Positions 1 through 8,800 are shown, numbered from the stretch's first letter. The stretch is 55,999 nt of DNA from Curtobacterium sp. GC_Cur_3 (GCF_026544205.1 NZ_JALNUI010000027.1:1-55999); one strand, 5' to 3'. Translations and numbers: made by a program. The notes: generated by a model from the sequence alone, not told the origin.

Positions 1-1103
1 TGCGCAAGAAGATCGTCGCCGGCCTCAGCCTGGCGCTCATCACCGGCCTCGCCCTCAGCGGCTGCTCGGCCCGTGGCTCGGACTCCGGCAGCGGTTCCGA
101 CGCGGCCATCAAGAAGGGCGACCTCATCGGTGTCGCGCTCCCCGCCAAGACCTCGCAGAACTGGGTCCTCGCGGGCGCCGCGTTCAAGAAGTCGATCGAG
201 GACGCCGGCTTCAAGGCCGACATCCAGTACGCCAACGCCGGCAACCCGGTCCCCGACCAGCAGTCGCAGATCTCGGGCATGATCACCAAGGGCGCCAAGG
301 CCGTCATCATCGGTGCCGCCGACGGTTCGCAGCTCACCTCGCAGGTCAAGTCGGCGAAGTCCTCCGGCGCCGTCGTCATCGCCTGGGACCGCAACATCCT
401 GAACACCAAGAACGTCGACTACTACGTCGCGTTCAACAACTACAAGGTGGGCCAGCTCCAGGCCAACGCCCTCCTCAAGGGCCTCAAGGAGAAGAAGAGC
501 GACGGACCCTACAACGTCGAGCTCTTCGCCGGTTCGGCCGACGACGCCAACGCGACCGTCTTCTTCAACGGTGCGATGAACGTCCTGCAGCCGAAGATCG
601 ACGACGGCACGATCAAGGTCGTCTCGGGTCAGACCACCTTCCAGAAGGTGCAGACCAAGGGCTGGCTCGCGCAGAACGCCCAGTCGCGCATGACCGACCT
701 GATCTCGCAGTACTACTCGGGTGACACCAAGCTCGACGGCGTCCTGTCGCCGAACGACACCCTCGCCCGTGCGATCCTCACCGCGACCAAGGCCGCCGGC
801 AAGGAGAACCCGGTCGTCACCGGTCAGGACTCCGAGACCGCGTCGATCCCGCTCATCATGAACGGCACGCAGTACTCGACCATCTACAAGAACACGACGG
901 ACGAGGCCCAGGCGGCCATCGACCTGGTGTCCGACATCGCCGACGGCAAGACGCCGAAGACGACCAAGGACAAGAACAACGACAACGGTGCGAAGGTCGT
1001 CCCCGCCGTCGAGCTCACCCCGGTGCTCGTCACGAAGGACAACGCCGTCGAGGCCTACAAGGGCAACGACGCACTCGAGCAGCTGGCCAAGGCCGGCGAG
1101 TAG
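1..1103 (+). CDS. ChvE-like multiple-monosaccharide ABC transporter substrate-binding lipoprotein (5' end misses one base)
   Basis: The frame is open from the window edge. Bases 1-2 are the TG of a start codon whose first base lies outside, giving about 367 aa. The N-terminus is a lipoprotein signal: RKK, a hydrophobic stretch, then lipobox LSGC with Cys about residue 22. The rest reads as a type 1 periplasmic-binding fold (Peripla_BP_4) of the ChvE/xylose-binding kind, with motifs such as VIAWDRNI, YYVAFNNYKVGQ, ELFAGSADDANA and GQDSETASI. It should be tethered outside the membrane and deliver monosaccharides to an ABC permease. The ATPase and permease genes are not downstream, because a strong terminator follows 16 bp after the stop, so they must be upstream or elsewhere. 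Family assignment is firm; the sugar is not readable. Confidence 0.92.
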   Translation, partial: RKKIVAGLSLALITGLALSGCSARGSDSGSGSDAAIKKGDLIGVALPAKTSQNWVLAGAAFKKSIEDAGFKADIQYANAGNPVPDQQSQISGMITKGAKAVIIGAADGSQLTSQVKSAKSSGAVVIAWDRNILNTKNVDYYVAFNNYKVGQLQANALLKGLKEKKSDGPYNVELFAGSADDANATVFFNGAMNVLQPKIDDGTIKVVSGQTTFQKVQTKGWLAQNAQSRMTDLISQYYSGDTKLDGVLSPNDTLARAILTATKAAGKENPVVTGQDSETASIPLIMNGTQYSTIYKNTTDEAQAAIDLVSDIADGKTPKTTKDKNNDNGAKVVPAVELTPVLVTKDNAVEAYKGNDALEQLAKAGE

Positions 1104-1119
1104 TCACTCGTTCCACACA

Positions 1120-1152
1120 CAGGGCCCCGTCCGCATCGCGGATGGGGCCCTG
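1120..1152 (+). terminator. Rho-independent-like terminator of the sugar-binding protein gene
   Basis: A 15-bp stem begins CAGGGCCCC and closes with GGGGCCCTG around a 3-nt loop (ATC), with one G-T pair. It starts 16 bp after the stop codon. There is no long T-run, as is usual in high-GC actinobacteria. Confidence 0.85.
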
Positions 1153-1187
1153 TCCCGTCTCCTCGGCTCGCTTGCTCGGACCCAGGA

Positions 1188-1540
1188 CAGATTCCGATTC
1201 GACGGTTGACGGATCCGGTTCCCGATCCTCGGGCCGAGCCGACCAGATCCGTCAGCGCCAGATCGCAACGCCATCGCACGGACAGCCCGGCACCGTCGTC
1301 TCGACCACGGCCGGACGGAGGCCCGACGCCAGACCGGCAGGCCGACCGGTGCGCAATCTGTGGAGACGGGGCAGTTTCCGAATCGGCGGCTGGCGGATCC
1401 GGTTCACGATCCTCGGGCCGAGCCGACCAGATCCGTCAGCGCCAGATTGCGACGTCACCGCACGCCCGGCGGTGAACGTGGTCGCGACCACGGCCGGACG
1501 GGAGGCGCGGTGCCAGCCCGGACCGAGCCTCCCGTCCGGT
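1188..1540. repeat. Tandemly duplicated ~184-bp intergenic unit
   Basis: Bases 1210-1270 and 1394-1454 are a 61-bp direct repeat with only a few differences, both beginning CGGATCCGGTTC. Similarity continues on both sides (TTCCGA at 1192 and 1374; CGACCACGGCCGGACGG at 1302 and 1485), so the unit is about 184 bp long and duplicated head to tail. Each 61-bp core contains an imperfect palindrome centred on CTCGGGCCGAG with outer arms CGGATC..GATCCG. The second unit runs into the dispersed palindrome at 1496-1537. No credible gene fills 1104-1573. Confidence 0.8.
1496..1537. repeat. Dispersed palindrome, copy 1 (3' of hepT)
   Basis: Arms GGACGGGAGGCGCGGT and ACCGAGCCTCCCGTCC form a 16-bp stem with one mismatch around a 10-nt loop. 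Related palindromes lie at 34694-34735, 38256-38310 and 50589-50628, always between genes. It may also terminate hepT, which ends at 1574 on the minus strand. Confidence 0.75.
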
Positions 1541-1573
1541 GGGACGTGACCCGAGGACCGACCGCACCCGCCG

Positions 1574-1903
1574 TCAGCGCTGGCTGGCCCGGAGCCGCTG
1601 CGCTGCCTGCTGCAGGTGCGGGACGTCGACCTGCGCGGTGCCGAGGACGAGGGCCGGGGTGGTGTCGGCGGGCCGGTGCGTGAGCCGCTCCCCCAGCAGC
1701 GACAGGCGCGACCACGGGATGCCGGGTTCGCCCGCGGTCAGCGCGACGGGGAGCATCCGCACCGCCTCGCCGATCTCGACCAGACGCATCCGGACGGCGT
1801 CGTGGACCACGTCCTCGGGCAGGGTGTCCGCCGACACGTACCGGGCGATCACGCGGCAGGCGCGGATGACGTCCTCGAGCCGCTCGTCGACGTCCCGGTT
1901 CAC
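1574..1903 (-). CDS. HepT-like (HEPN/DUF86) protein with degenerate active site
   Basis: This 109-aa protein belongs to the HepT/DUF86 HEPN family, the RNase-toxin half of type VII (HepT-MntA) toxin-antitoxin systems. The family landmarks are present: LVEIGEAVR at residues 41-49 and GIPW at 61-64. In active HepT proteins the next motif is RX4HXY. Here it reads G71-E-R-L-T-H76-R-P78, so His is kept, but the catalytic Arg is Gly and the Tyr that MntA AMPylates is Pro. The start is GTG at 1903, whose GTGA overlaps the TGA of the upstream mntA-like gene by 4 nt, so the two should be translationally coupled. Upstream in-frame extensions lie inside mntA. Family confident; toxicity doubtful. Confidence 0.8.
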   Translation of the reverse strand: MNRDVDERLEDVIRACRVIARYVSADTLPEDVVHDAVRMRLVEIGEAVRMLPVALTAGEPGIPWSRLSLLGERLTHRPADTTPALVLGTAQVDVPHLQQAAQRLRASQR

Positions 1904-2415
1904 AGTGGCACCGCCTGTCGGACGACCTCCGGGCGCATCCCGTCGGCGGTGACGACGTCGACCCGGACGCCGAGCACCTCCTCGGCCGCGTCCTGGATCC
2001 GCATCAGCGTGAACATGCCGAGGCCCGGGCAGAGGTCGACCATCAGGTCGACGTCGCTGTCTGGGCCGTCCTCCCCGCGTGCGACGCTGCCGAACATCCG
2101 CGGGTTGCTGCCGCCGAGTCGGGCGACGGCATCGCACAGTTCGGTGCGGTGGGCTGCGACGCGCTCGCGGAGCGACGTCGTGGTGGCCATCGGCTCGAGA
2201 TCGATCACCGTCAGGAACCCGGCTGCGCGGAGCAGCCGCTGCAGGGCGGCGAGCGAGGGCTCGCGGCGACCGTTCTCGTACGTGCTGATGACGCTCTGCG
2301 TGACCCCCGCGCGACGGGCGAGCTGCACCTGGGTGAGTGCGGCGCGGTCGCGGGCGTCGCGGATGAGGTCAGCGGCGGAGACGGGCGGCGTTGTCCGTGT
2401 CGGAACTCCGTTCAT
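1900..2415 (-). CDS. XRE-family HTH fused to MntA-type nucleotidyltransferase (antitoxin-like)
   Basis: This 171-aa fusion has an N-terminal Cro/C1 helix-turn-helix (residues about 14-65; LTQVQLARRAGVTQSVISTY, with ENGRREPS following) and a C-terminal minimal nucleotidyltransferase domain. The catalytic signature GSX10DXD is intact (G109, S110, D121, D123). In HepT-MntA systems the MNT protein neutralises HepT by AMPylating it; the fused HTH probably autoregulates the pair. Two starts are possible: ATG at 2415 (chosen) or ATG at 2430, five codons upstream. Neither has a clear Shine-Dalgarno sequence, so a leaderless message is possible. Gene order is antitoxin then toxin, with a 4-nt overlap. 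Confidence 0.85.
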   Translation of the reverse strand: MNGVPTRTTPPVSAADLIRDARDRAALTQVQLARRAGVTQSVISTYENGRREPSLAALQRLLRAAGFLTVIDLEPMATTTSLRERVAAHRTELCDAVARLGGSNPRMFGSVARGEDGPDSDVDLMVDLCPGLGMFTLMRIQDAAEEVLGVRVDVVTADGMRPEVVRQAVPL

Positions 2416-2460
2416 GGTGCAACGATACACATCATTCTGTATTTCGCTATGCGGATGGTG

Positions 2461-3048
2461 TCAATCGCGCTCGGACACGTCCGCGCGGTGGAAGTTGAGC
2501 GCCGAGCGGGACGCCGTGGGACCGCGCTGTCCCTGGTAGCGGGACTGGTACTCGGCCGACCCGTAGGGCTTGTCCGCCGGGCTCGACAGCTGGAAGAAGC
2601 AGAGCTGCCCGATCTTCATGCCGGGCCAGAGCTTGATGGGCAGCGTCGCCACGTTCGAGAGCTCGAGCGTGACGTGGCCGGAGAAGCCCGGGTCGATGAA
2701 GCCGGCGGTGGAGTGCGTCAGCAGACCGAGGCGACCGAGCGAGCTCTTGCCCTCGAGCCGGGCCGCGATGTCGTCCGGCAGCGTGACGACCTCGTACGTG
2801 GACCCGAGGACGAACTCGCCGGGGTGCAGCACGAAGGCCTCGTCCGGGTCGGTCTCCACCAGCCGGGTGAGGTCGGGCTGGTCGACCGCCGGGTCGATGT
2901 GCGGGTACTTGTGGTTGTCGAACAGCCGGAAGTACTTGTCCAGGCGGACGTCGATGCTCGACGGCTGGACGAGCGAGGCGTCGTGGGGGTCGAGGCCGAT
3001 CCGTCCGGCGGCGAGCTGGGCGGTGATGTCGCGGTCGGAGAGCAGCAC
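2461..3048 (-). CDS. dcd: dCTP deaminase, probably the dUMP-forming bifunctional type
   Basis: This 195-aa protein matches Dcd along its full length. It has [10 protein letters not shown] (28-37), the phosphate-binding [10 protein letters not shown] (100-109) and [11 protein letters not shown] followed by the catalytic glutamate in TLELSN (E129). The C-terminus [10 protein letters not shown] is the flexible arm that closes over the nucleotide. Dcd supplies dUMP/dUTP for thymidylate synthesis in the cytosol. Actinobacterial Dcd enzymes such as that of Mycobacterium tuberculosis combine deaminase and dUTPase activity; the same is likely here but was not proven. The start is GTG at 3048. It is transcribed toward the MntA-like gene, with a 45-bp gap. 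Confidence 0.95.
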   Translation of the reverse strand: MLLSDRDITAQLAAGRIGLDPHDASLVQPSSIDVRLDKYFRLFDNHKYPHIDPAVDQPDLTRLVETDPDEAFVLHPGEFVLGSTYEVVTLPDDIAARLEGKSSLGRLGLLTHSTAGFIDPGFSGHVTLELSNVATLPIKLWPGMKIGQLCFFQLSSPADKPYGSAEYQSRYQGQRGPTASRSALNFHRADVSERD

Positions 3049-3134
3049 GGTACCGAAGCCTAGCGGCCGGGATCGGCGCGCCGGTAGGCTGGCCGGCTGC
3101 CCTGCACCGTGCTCGGTGGCGGGAGGGGACCACC

Positions 3135-4238
3135 GTGTACCGCGTCATCGAGCTCGACGTGCCGAGGACCATGGACGACGACCCGGCGACGGTCGCGGCG
3201 TTCCGCGAGTGGGTGGCGGTGTCGGCCCGCGCCGAGGTGGCCGTCCACGGGCTGACCGAACTCGTCTGGACCGCCGAGGCCCAGCTCGCGATGATGCACG
3301 ACCCCGAGGCACCGAGTCGACTGTTCGTCGTGCGGGACGAGGACGACGACGTCGTCGCTGCCGGCTCCTACGACTCGAAGACCGCGGCGGGCACCCCGAA
3401 CTGCTGGCTCGCCGTCGGCGTCGACCCCGAGCACCGTCGTCGTGGCGTCGGCACGCTGCTCGCCGACCACCTGGAGGAGATCGCCCGGGCCGAGGGCCGC
3501 ACGCAGTGGAAGACGTACGCGGTGTCGCGGCAGGTCGGGCCGGCCACCGGGCCCGGGTACCTGCAGGCGCCGACCGGCTTCGGCGCCGTGCCGGAGGACG
3601 AGGCGGGCGTGCGCTTCCTGACCGGACGCGGGTGGCGGTTCGGCCAGGTGAACCGGATCAGCCGGCTCGCGCTGCCCACCGACGCCTCGGTCGTGCGCAC
3701 CCTGCACGACCGCGCCGCGACCGCCGCCGGCTCCCGCTACCGGGTGCACGCGTGGACCGGCCCGACACCACCGGAGTGGCAGGAGGGCATCGCGCTGCTC
3801 GAGACCCGGATGAGCACCGACGCCCCGGAGGGCGACATGGAGGAGCCCGAGGACGTCTGGACGGTCGAGCGCCTGCAGGAGCACGATGCCCTGCTCGACG
3901 CGTCTCCGCGCACGATGCTCACCGTGGCCGTCGAGCACGTCCCGACCGGGGTCCTCGCCGGGTTCACGCAGTTGGCGGTGCCGGACGAGGTGGCCGAGCC
4001 CGTGTTCCAGTGGGACACCCTCGTGCTGCGTGAGCACCGTGGGCACCGGCTCGGGTGGCTGCTCAAGGTCGTGGGCATCGAGACCGTCGAGCGGGACCAC
4101 CCCGGACACCCGTCGATCATCACCTTCAACGCGGAGGAGAACCGCCCGATGCTCGACGTCAACGAGGCGGTCGGGTTCGTCGGTGTGGGGAGCGAGGGGA
4201 TCTGGGAGCGCCGGGTCAGTGCCGGGGGTGCCGAGTAG
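3135..4238 (+). CDS. Tandem GNAT-family N-acetyltransferase
   Basis: This 367-aa protein contains two GNAT folds. The first acetyl-CoA loop is [22 protein letters not shown] (about residues 96-117) and the second is [15 protein letters not shown] (about 297-311), each with the R/QxxGxG/A-type pyrophosphate loop; the second is less canonical. Such two-domain GNATs are common in actinobacteria, and their substrates are mostly unknown. GTG at 3135 was chosen because GGGAGGGGACCACC precedes it at good spacing; an in-frame ATG at 3171 is the alternative. It is divergent from dcd, with 86 bp between. Confidence 0.85.
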   Translation: MYRVIELDVPRTMDDDPATVAAFREWVAVSARAEVAVHGLTELVWTAEAQLAMMHDPEAPSRLFVVRDEDDDVVAAGSYDSKTAAGTPNCWLAVGVDPEHRRRGVGTLLADHLEEIARAEGRTQWKTYAVSRQVGPATGPGYLQAPTGFGAVPEDEAGVRFLTGRGWRFGQVNRISRLALPTDASVVRTLHDRAATAAGSRYRVHAWTGPTPPEWQEGIALLETRMSTDAPEGDMEEPEDVWTVERLQEHDALLDASPRTMLTVAVEHVPTGVLAGFTQLAVPDEVAEPVFQWDTLVLREHRGHRLGWLLKVVGIETVERDHPGHPSIITFNAEENRPMLDVNEAVGFVGVGSEGIWERRVSAGGAE

Positions 4239-4248
4239 GGTCGGCCGC

Positions 4249-4944
4249 ATGACGCGCTCACGGGGGATGCAGGCACTCATCGACGACGGGGTCTTCCTGG
4301 CCCACGAGGCCCAGCTGGCCCTGGCGGACCGCTTCGAGGACCACGAGCACTGGGACGTGGACCTGGCAGCGGGGCAGTTCCACTTCTCCGGGGCCGACCC
4401 GGCCACCTTCCCGGTGCAGTTCCTCGGCACCGCTGCCCCCGGCCCGCGCAGCTGGCTGTGGGGCTGGGCGAACCCGGGCCAGCACCCGGAGCAGGTGCTC
4501 CGCGCCGCGACGGCGGCACGGGCGCTCGGCGACCGGTACGACGTGCCCGAACTCGTGCAGGGCGAGGTGCCGTTCGACGGCACGGCCGACGACGACCCCC
4601 AGCACACCGGGTACGAACTCGGGTGGGGCCTGTCGATCGCGGCGCGGCTGGCGAGCGGCACCTGGTTCGGCTACAACGCCGAGGTCGGCGGAGGCACCCG
4701 GGTCTGGCTGCTGCTCGAGGGACTGCTCTTCGACGCCCCGACGGTCCCCCGGATGCTCCGGGTGTTCGCCGAGGGCCTCCGGTCGATCGAGGTGCTCGAC
4801 CACCGCCGGGCCGTCGCGAGCTGGGCATCGCTCCGCGGTGCGCCGTGGGACGGCCGCACCCTGACCCTGTCCGGCGGCACGATCACGGTCGACTTCGACG
4901 AGCAGGGACGTCTGCGCGACATGCAGGGCACCGCGAGTTCCTGA
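4249..4944 (+). CDS. DUF6882-family hypothetical protein
   Basis: A 231-aa soluble protein resembling the DUF6882 family, with LWGWANP (about 66-72), several tryptophans and no membrane segment. The end (GRTLTLSGGTITVDFDEQG) is predicted beta strand. No catalytic motif is recognisable and the function is unknown. It starts at ATG 4249, ten bases after the GNAT stop, so the two are probably one transcript. It is followed by the palindrome at 4955-4970. Confidence 0.75.
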   Translation: MTRSRGMQALIDDGVFLAHEAQLALADRFEDHEHWDVDLAAGQFHFSGADPATFPVQFLGTAAPGPRSWLWGWANPGQHPEQVLRAATAARALGDRYDVPELVQGEVPFDGTADDDPQHTGYELGWGLSIAARLASGTWFGYNAEVGGGTRVWLLLEGLLFDAPTVPRMLRVFAEGLRSIEVLDHRRAVASWASLRGAPWDGRTLTLSGGTITVDFDEQGRLRDMQGTASS

Positions 4945-4954
4945 GCAGACGGAC

Positions 4955-4970
4955 GGCCTGGATCCAGGCC
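4955..4970. repeat. Perfect 16-bp palindrome
   Basis: GGCCTGGATCCAGGCC lies ten bases after the DUF6882 stop and 60 bp before the CopD-CtaG start. It may act as a terminator hairpin or an operator. It has no loop, so a protein-binding site is possible. Confidence 0.5.
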
Positions 4971-5030
4971 CGCGCGCCTACGATGGAGGGTCCGCGGTCT
5001 CGCGGGCGAAAGCGTCCCCGGAACAGGTCG

Positions 5031-7076
5031 ATGTCCGTCACCACCACCGCAACCACCGCTGGAGGCCCGACGCCGGAAGCGGCGCCCGTCACCGCGCGCA
5101 CGTCCACCGTCGCGACCGTGCTCGCCGTCGCCGTGCCGCTCGCCGTCGCGTGCTCGATCCTCGGCATGACCGTGACCGGGGCCTTCACCGCGAACCAGCA
5201 GCTCGTCAGCGCCGGCGACCTCGTGCAGTACGGCCTCCCCGTCGCGCGGGCCGTGCACGACACCATGGCCGCGCTGACGATCGGTCTGCTCATCGTCGCG
5301 GCGTTCGCGCTGCCGGCGCAGAAGGCCGACCACCGAGCCATCTCGAGCGTGCAGCACCGCGCGGTCCGCTGGGCGGCGACGACCGGGGCCGTGTGGTTCC
5401 TGTCCGCCGTCGTGGGCATCGTGTTCACGGGCGCGAACACCCTCGGGTCCTCGATCACCTCACCGCTGTTCGCCCGCAACTTCATGGTCTTCGCGTTCCA
5501 GGTCGAGATCGGGCAGTCGCTCGTGGTGTCGGCCGTCGCGATCCTCGTCGCCACGGTGCTCGCGGCCTTCGCCACCCGCGTCACGACCCTCGCGGTGGCC
5601 ACGGTCGCCGGGCTGTTCGCCCTGCTGCCCCTCGCGCTCTCCGGGCACGCCGCCGGGTCACTCGAGCACGCCAACGCGGTCAACTCCCTCGCGATCCACC
5701 TCATCGGCGTCTGCGTGTGGGCCGGCGGCCTGGTCGCCGTGCTCCTGCTCCGCACCGGCACGAAGGGCGCCACCGGCCGCGTCGTCGCGCGGTACTCGAC
5801 CCTCGCCGGCTGGTCCTTCGCGGCCGTCGCGTTCTCCGGCATCGTCAACGCGTCCCTCCGCCTGACCGGCCCGCTCGACCTGGTCACGACGACCTACGGC
5901 TGGCTCATCACCGTCAAGGCCGTGATCCTCGTGCTGCTCGGGCTGGCCGGCATCGTCCAGCGCCGCAAGCTCGTCCCCGCGCTGCTGCGCTCCCCGCTCG
6001 ACCGCCGCTCCTTCACCCGGTTCGCCCTGGCCGAGGTCGTCTTCATGGCGATCGCCATCGGCGTCTCGGTCGCGGTGTCGCGCAGTCAGCCGCCGATCCC
6101 CCAGACGCCGGAGACCGGGCAGGACACCCGCTCCGGGCTCATCGGGTACCCGTACCCGCCGACGCAGACCCTCCACACGTTCCTGACGCAGTGGCACATC
6201 GACTGGGTGTGGCTCGCGCTCGCCGTCGTCGGAGCCGGCTGGTACCTGCTCGCGGTCCGCAAGCTCCGCAAGCGCGGGGACTCGTGGCCCGTCGGCCGCA
6301 CGATCTCGTGGGTGCTCGGCTGCGCCGTCTTCATCTGGACGACCTCGGCCGGCCCGTCCGTCTACGGCATGATCCACTTCTCGTCGCACATGATCCAGCA
6401 CATGCTGCTGATGATGTTCGTGCCGCTGCCGCTCGTGCTCGGCGGACCGGTGCTGCTGGCCCTGCGCACCCTGCCGGTGCGCAACGACGGCTCCCGCGGG
6501 GCCCGCGAGTGGCTGATGCTCTTCGTGCACTCGCGCTACATGCAGTTCATGGCCAAGCCGGCCGTCGCCGGGGTGATCTTCGCCGGGTCCCTCGTGGTGT
6601 TCTACTTCACGCCGGCCTTCCAGTTCGCGATGCAGTCGCACGAGTGGCACGTGGCCATGGTCATCCACTTCGTGCTGAGCGGCTACCTGTTCTTCTGGGT
6701 CTTCGTCGGCATCGACCCGGGCCCCCAGCGCCCGCAGTACCCGATCCTCATCATCGCGCTGCTCGCGACGCTGGCCTTCCACGCGTTCTTCGGCGTCGCG
6801 GTGATGACGTCGCAGGCCGTGTACGCCGCCGACTGGTTCCACGCCCTCGGGCAGACGAACGACGTCGGGCTGCTCGCCGACCAACACACCGGCGGCGGCA
6901 TCGCGTGGGGCGCCTCCGAACTGCCGATGGTGTTCGTCGCGCTGCTCGTGGTCCGGAACTGGGTGAAGTCGGACGAGCGGATCGCCAAGCGCACCGACCG
7001 TCAGGCCGAGCGCGACGGGGACGCCGAGCTCAAGGCGTACAACGAACGCCTGACGGCGATGCGCCAGCGCGACTGA
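5031..7076 (+). CDS. CopD-CtaG fusion membrane protein (copper handling/cytochrome oxidase assembly), paralogue 1
   Basis: This 681-aa polytopic protein has an N-terminal CopD-type half (about residues 20-360, with YSTLAGWSFAAVAFSGIVNA and ITVKAVILV) and a C-terminal CtaG/caa3-assembly half (about 380-650) containing HMIQHMLLMMFVPLPLVL and histidine-rich helices (HFVLSGYLFFWVF, WFHALGQ). CopD-like proteins move copper across the membrane; CtaG-type proteins assist cytochrome oxidase assembly, so the fusion probably delivers copper to the oxidase. The frame is open far upstream, but ATG 5031 is preferred because the real sequence features begin there. The tail is charged and cytoplasmic. A second copy of this architecture lies at 39619-41613. 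Confidence 0.88.
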   Translation: MSVTTTATTAGGPTPEAAPVTARTSTVATVLAVAVPLAVACSILGMTVTGAFTANQQLVSAGDLVQYGLPVARAVHDTMAALTIGLLIVAAFALPAQKADHRAISSVQHRAVRWAATTGAVWFLSAVVGIVFTGANTLGSSITSPLFARNFMVFAFQVEIGQSLVVSAVAILVATVLAAFATRVTTLAVATVAGLFALLPLALSGHAAGSLEHANAVNSLAIHLIGVCVWAGGLVAVLLLRTGTKGATGRVVARYSTLAGWSFAAVAFSGIVNASLRLTGPLDLVTTTYGWLITVKAVILVLLGLAGIVQRRKLVPALLRSPLDRRSFTRFALAEVVFMAIAIGVSVAVSRSQPPIPQTPETGQDTRSGLIGYPYPPTQTLHTFLTQWHIDWVWLALAVVGAGWYLLAVRKLRKRGDSWPVGRTISWVLGCAVFIWTTSAGPSVYGMIHFSSHMIQHMLLMMFVPLPLVLGGPVLLALRTLPVRNDGSRGAREWLMLFVHSRYMQFMAKPAVAGVIFAGSLVVFYFTPAFQFAMQSHEWHVAMVIHFVLSGYLFFWVFVGIDPGPQRPQYPILIIALLATLAFHAFFGVAVMTSQAVYAADWFHALGQTNDVGLLADQHTGGGIAWGASELPMVFVALLVVRNWVKSDERIAKRTDRQAERDGDAELKAYNERLTAMRQRD

Positions 7077-7081
7077 GCGGC

Positions 7082-7135
7082 GGCGGCTGCGGGGCGGCGG
7101 CGCAGCGCAGCGCAGCGCAGCGCGGTGCGGTGCGC
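7082..7135. repeat. GC-rich short tandem repeat between convergent genes
   Basis: Between the CopD-CtaG stop and the converging gene at 7136 there is GCGGCGG-type sequence, then four CGCAG pentamers and GGTGC units. No hairpin terminator is evident in the gap. Confidence 0.6.
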
Positions 7136-7483
7136 TCAGTCGCCGTGCACGATGCACACCGCGTCGAGGTCCATCGCGGCCTCGAGCGCTGCGCTGATCC
7201 CGGACTCGCCGTCCGGGCCTGCGGGCATCACCGTGTCGACCCACCACACGGGGATCGTCATGGGCGGCGCGTCCGGCAGGATCCGTTCGACCTCGTCGAG
7301 CACGTCCACGCGCCGGACCCCGAGCACCGTCACGACGGGGTGGTCCTGGTCACGGCAGACCTGCATCACGGGGCCGTCGTCGAGCGCCCGCACGCCCCAT
7401 GTGTCGTCGTGCAGGAGCAGCGCCTCGGCGACCTCCCGCACCTCCACCGGCCCCCGGCAGAGCAGGGTCACGTCACGCGGCAC
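7136..7483 (-). CDS. Hypothetical protein paired with the DUF6177-like gene
   Basis: A 115-aa protein beginning MPRDVTLLCRGPVEVREVAE from GTG 7483, overlapping the upstream gene's stop by 11 nt, so it is translationally coupled. It carries no membrane segment and no motif I recognise. The tail (AALEAAMDLDAVCIVHGD) looks like a compact alpha/beta fold. The open frame extends to 7924, but that part is a shadow of the upstream gene. Coding is supported by the tight coupling and consistent third-position GC. Confidence 0.65.
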   Translation of the reverse strand: MPRDVTLLCRGPVEVREVAEALLLHDDTWGVRALDDGPVMQVCRDQDHPVVTVLGVRRVDVLDEVERILPDAPPMTIPVWWVDTVMPAGPDGESGISAALEAAMDLDAVCIVHGD

Positions 7484-8570
7484 CGTGCGCTCCGTGCACG
7501 CCACCGGCGCTGACGTGGCCGTCGAGGGAGCCCTCGTCGTGCGAGGGGTCGAGCGGAGCGCCACCGACGAGCTGCAGGAAGCGGTCCTCGTCGATGCGGT
7601 CGAGGAAGGCCTCGAGCGCCGTCCACCCGTCCTCGAGCCGGACGATGAGCCCGGCACCGTCGGCACCGGCGCCGTCCGGACCGGTCTCGCCCACGAAGCT
7701 CGACGTCGAGGTGTGCGGCGGTGGCCAGACGTCACCGCGGTCGAGCAGCCCTGTTGCCTCGGGTCCGACGACGACCGCGAGCGGAGCCGGTTCGCCGTGT
7801 GACACGGGACGGACGAGGTGGTCGGCGTCGCCACGGCGCTGCATGACCACGCCGAACACGGGCATGACGTCACCCGCCACGCGCTGCACGGCGTCGAGCA
7901 TCCGTTCGGCGAGCGCGGGGTCACTGCCTTCGTCGGGGATGGTCAGGACGGCGGACATCGTCTCGATGACGACGCCGTCCGTCAGGTGCGCGGTCATCGT
8001 CGCCGAGAAGCCGTCACCCACCGCGTAGGAGGTGCTGATGCCCGGCGACTCGTGCTTGGCGTACTGCGTGACGACCCAGCGGTCCCAGGGCACGGCGAGC
8101 GGCTCGGTGGTGCCCCAGCGCGTCGGGCAGGTGCCGACCGTGTGGCACAGGGCCTCGATCGCGGAGCCGATGTCGACCGCGCGCTCGGCGTGGTGGCGGA
8201 GGGTCAGGTCGATGCTGATCTGGCGGACGGACCCCTCGGCGACGGGGTGCGCCGGCGAGGGCACCCCGAGCAGCTCCGGTCCGTGCGTGACGAAGTCGGT
8301 GACGCCAGCGGCCTCGACCCCGGTGCGGCCGTCGCGCAGCGTGCCGTCCGCGGCGGTGACGGCCCAGGCCGCCCCGTGCGCACCGAGAGCGTGGCGCAGG
8401 GCGGGCGTGATGGCGGCATCGGGACGGGTGCGGACCACGACGATGCGTCCGGCGGCCGATGCGCGCTGCAGCAGCGAGGCGAGCGCGTCCGTCAGCCACA
8501 CCACGCGTGCGTCGGAGTCGACCACGATCGCGGAACCGATGACGTCGTCGATGAGGGGATGCCTGACCAT
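7473..8570 (-). CDS. DUF6177-like hypothetical protein
   Basis: A 365-aa protein starting MVRHPLIDDVIGSAIVVDSD. ATG 8570 is chosen because GAGGAGG lies 6-8 nt upstream; the open frame extends to 8630. It resembles the DUF6177 family of actinobacteria. From memory that family is often found near type VII secretion genes, but no such gene lies in this window. There is no signal peptide or membrane helix. Repeated aromatic and acidic patches (WDRWVVTQY, YAVGDGFSATMTAHLTDGV) suggest a beta-rich fold. Function unknown. Confidence 0.65.
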   Translation of the reverse strand: MVRHPLIDDVIGSAIVVDSDARVVWLTDALASLLQRASAAGRIVVVRTRPDAAITPALRHALGAHGAAWAVTAADGTLRDGRTGVEAAGVTDFVTHGPELLGVPSPAHPVAEGSVRQISIDLTLRHHAERAVDIGSAIEALCHTVGTCPTRWGTTEPLAVPWDRWVVTQYAKHESPGISTSYAVGDGFSATMTAHLTDGVVIETMSAVLTIPDEGSDPALAERMLDAVQRVAGDVMPVFGVVMQRRGDADHLVRPVSHGEPAPLAVVVGPEATGLLDRGDVWPPPHTSTSSFVGETGPDGAGADGAGLIVRLEDGWTALEAFLDRIDEDRFLQLVGGAPLDPSHDEGSLDGHVSAGGVHGAHGAA

Positions 8571-8770
8571 CCGGGCCTCCTCGGGGTCGGGGTCGATCAA
8601 CTCCCTGGACGGTACACACGGGCCCGACACCTGTCCGTCAGCGGGGCGGCCTCACAGGGGAGACACGGCCATCACGCATGGTCGGTCCCGGCGGCGGCCG
8701 GGAGGCTCGGCTCGGCCCCGGCGCATCGGCCTGCGGCGCGTGGTCGGCTGGCGTCCAGGGCGGAATCCGG

Positions 8771-8776
8771 TATGGT
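8771..8776 (+). promoter_or_regulatory. Probable -10 element of tRNA-Gly
   Basis: TATGGT lies 24 bp upstream of the mature tRNA 5' end, at the right distance for a short leader. The -35 region is not clear. Confidence 0.4.
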
Positions 8777-8800
8777 GGTCGAGTCCCGCTGAGCGGGCGC

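Noticed and set aside
4458..5030. N-terminal extension of the CopD-CtaG frame
   Set aside because: It overlaps the DUF6882 gene in another frame and is composed of Arg/Gly/Pro shadow sequence; the membrane protein starts at ATG 5031.
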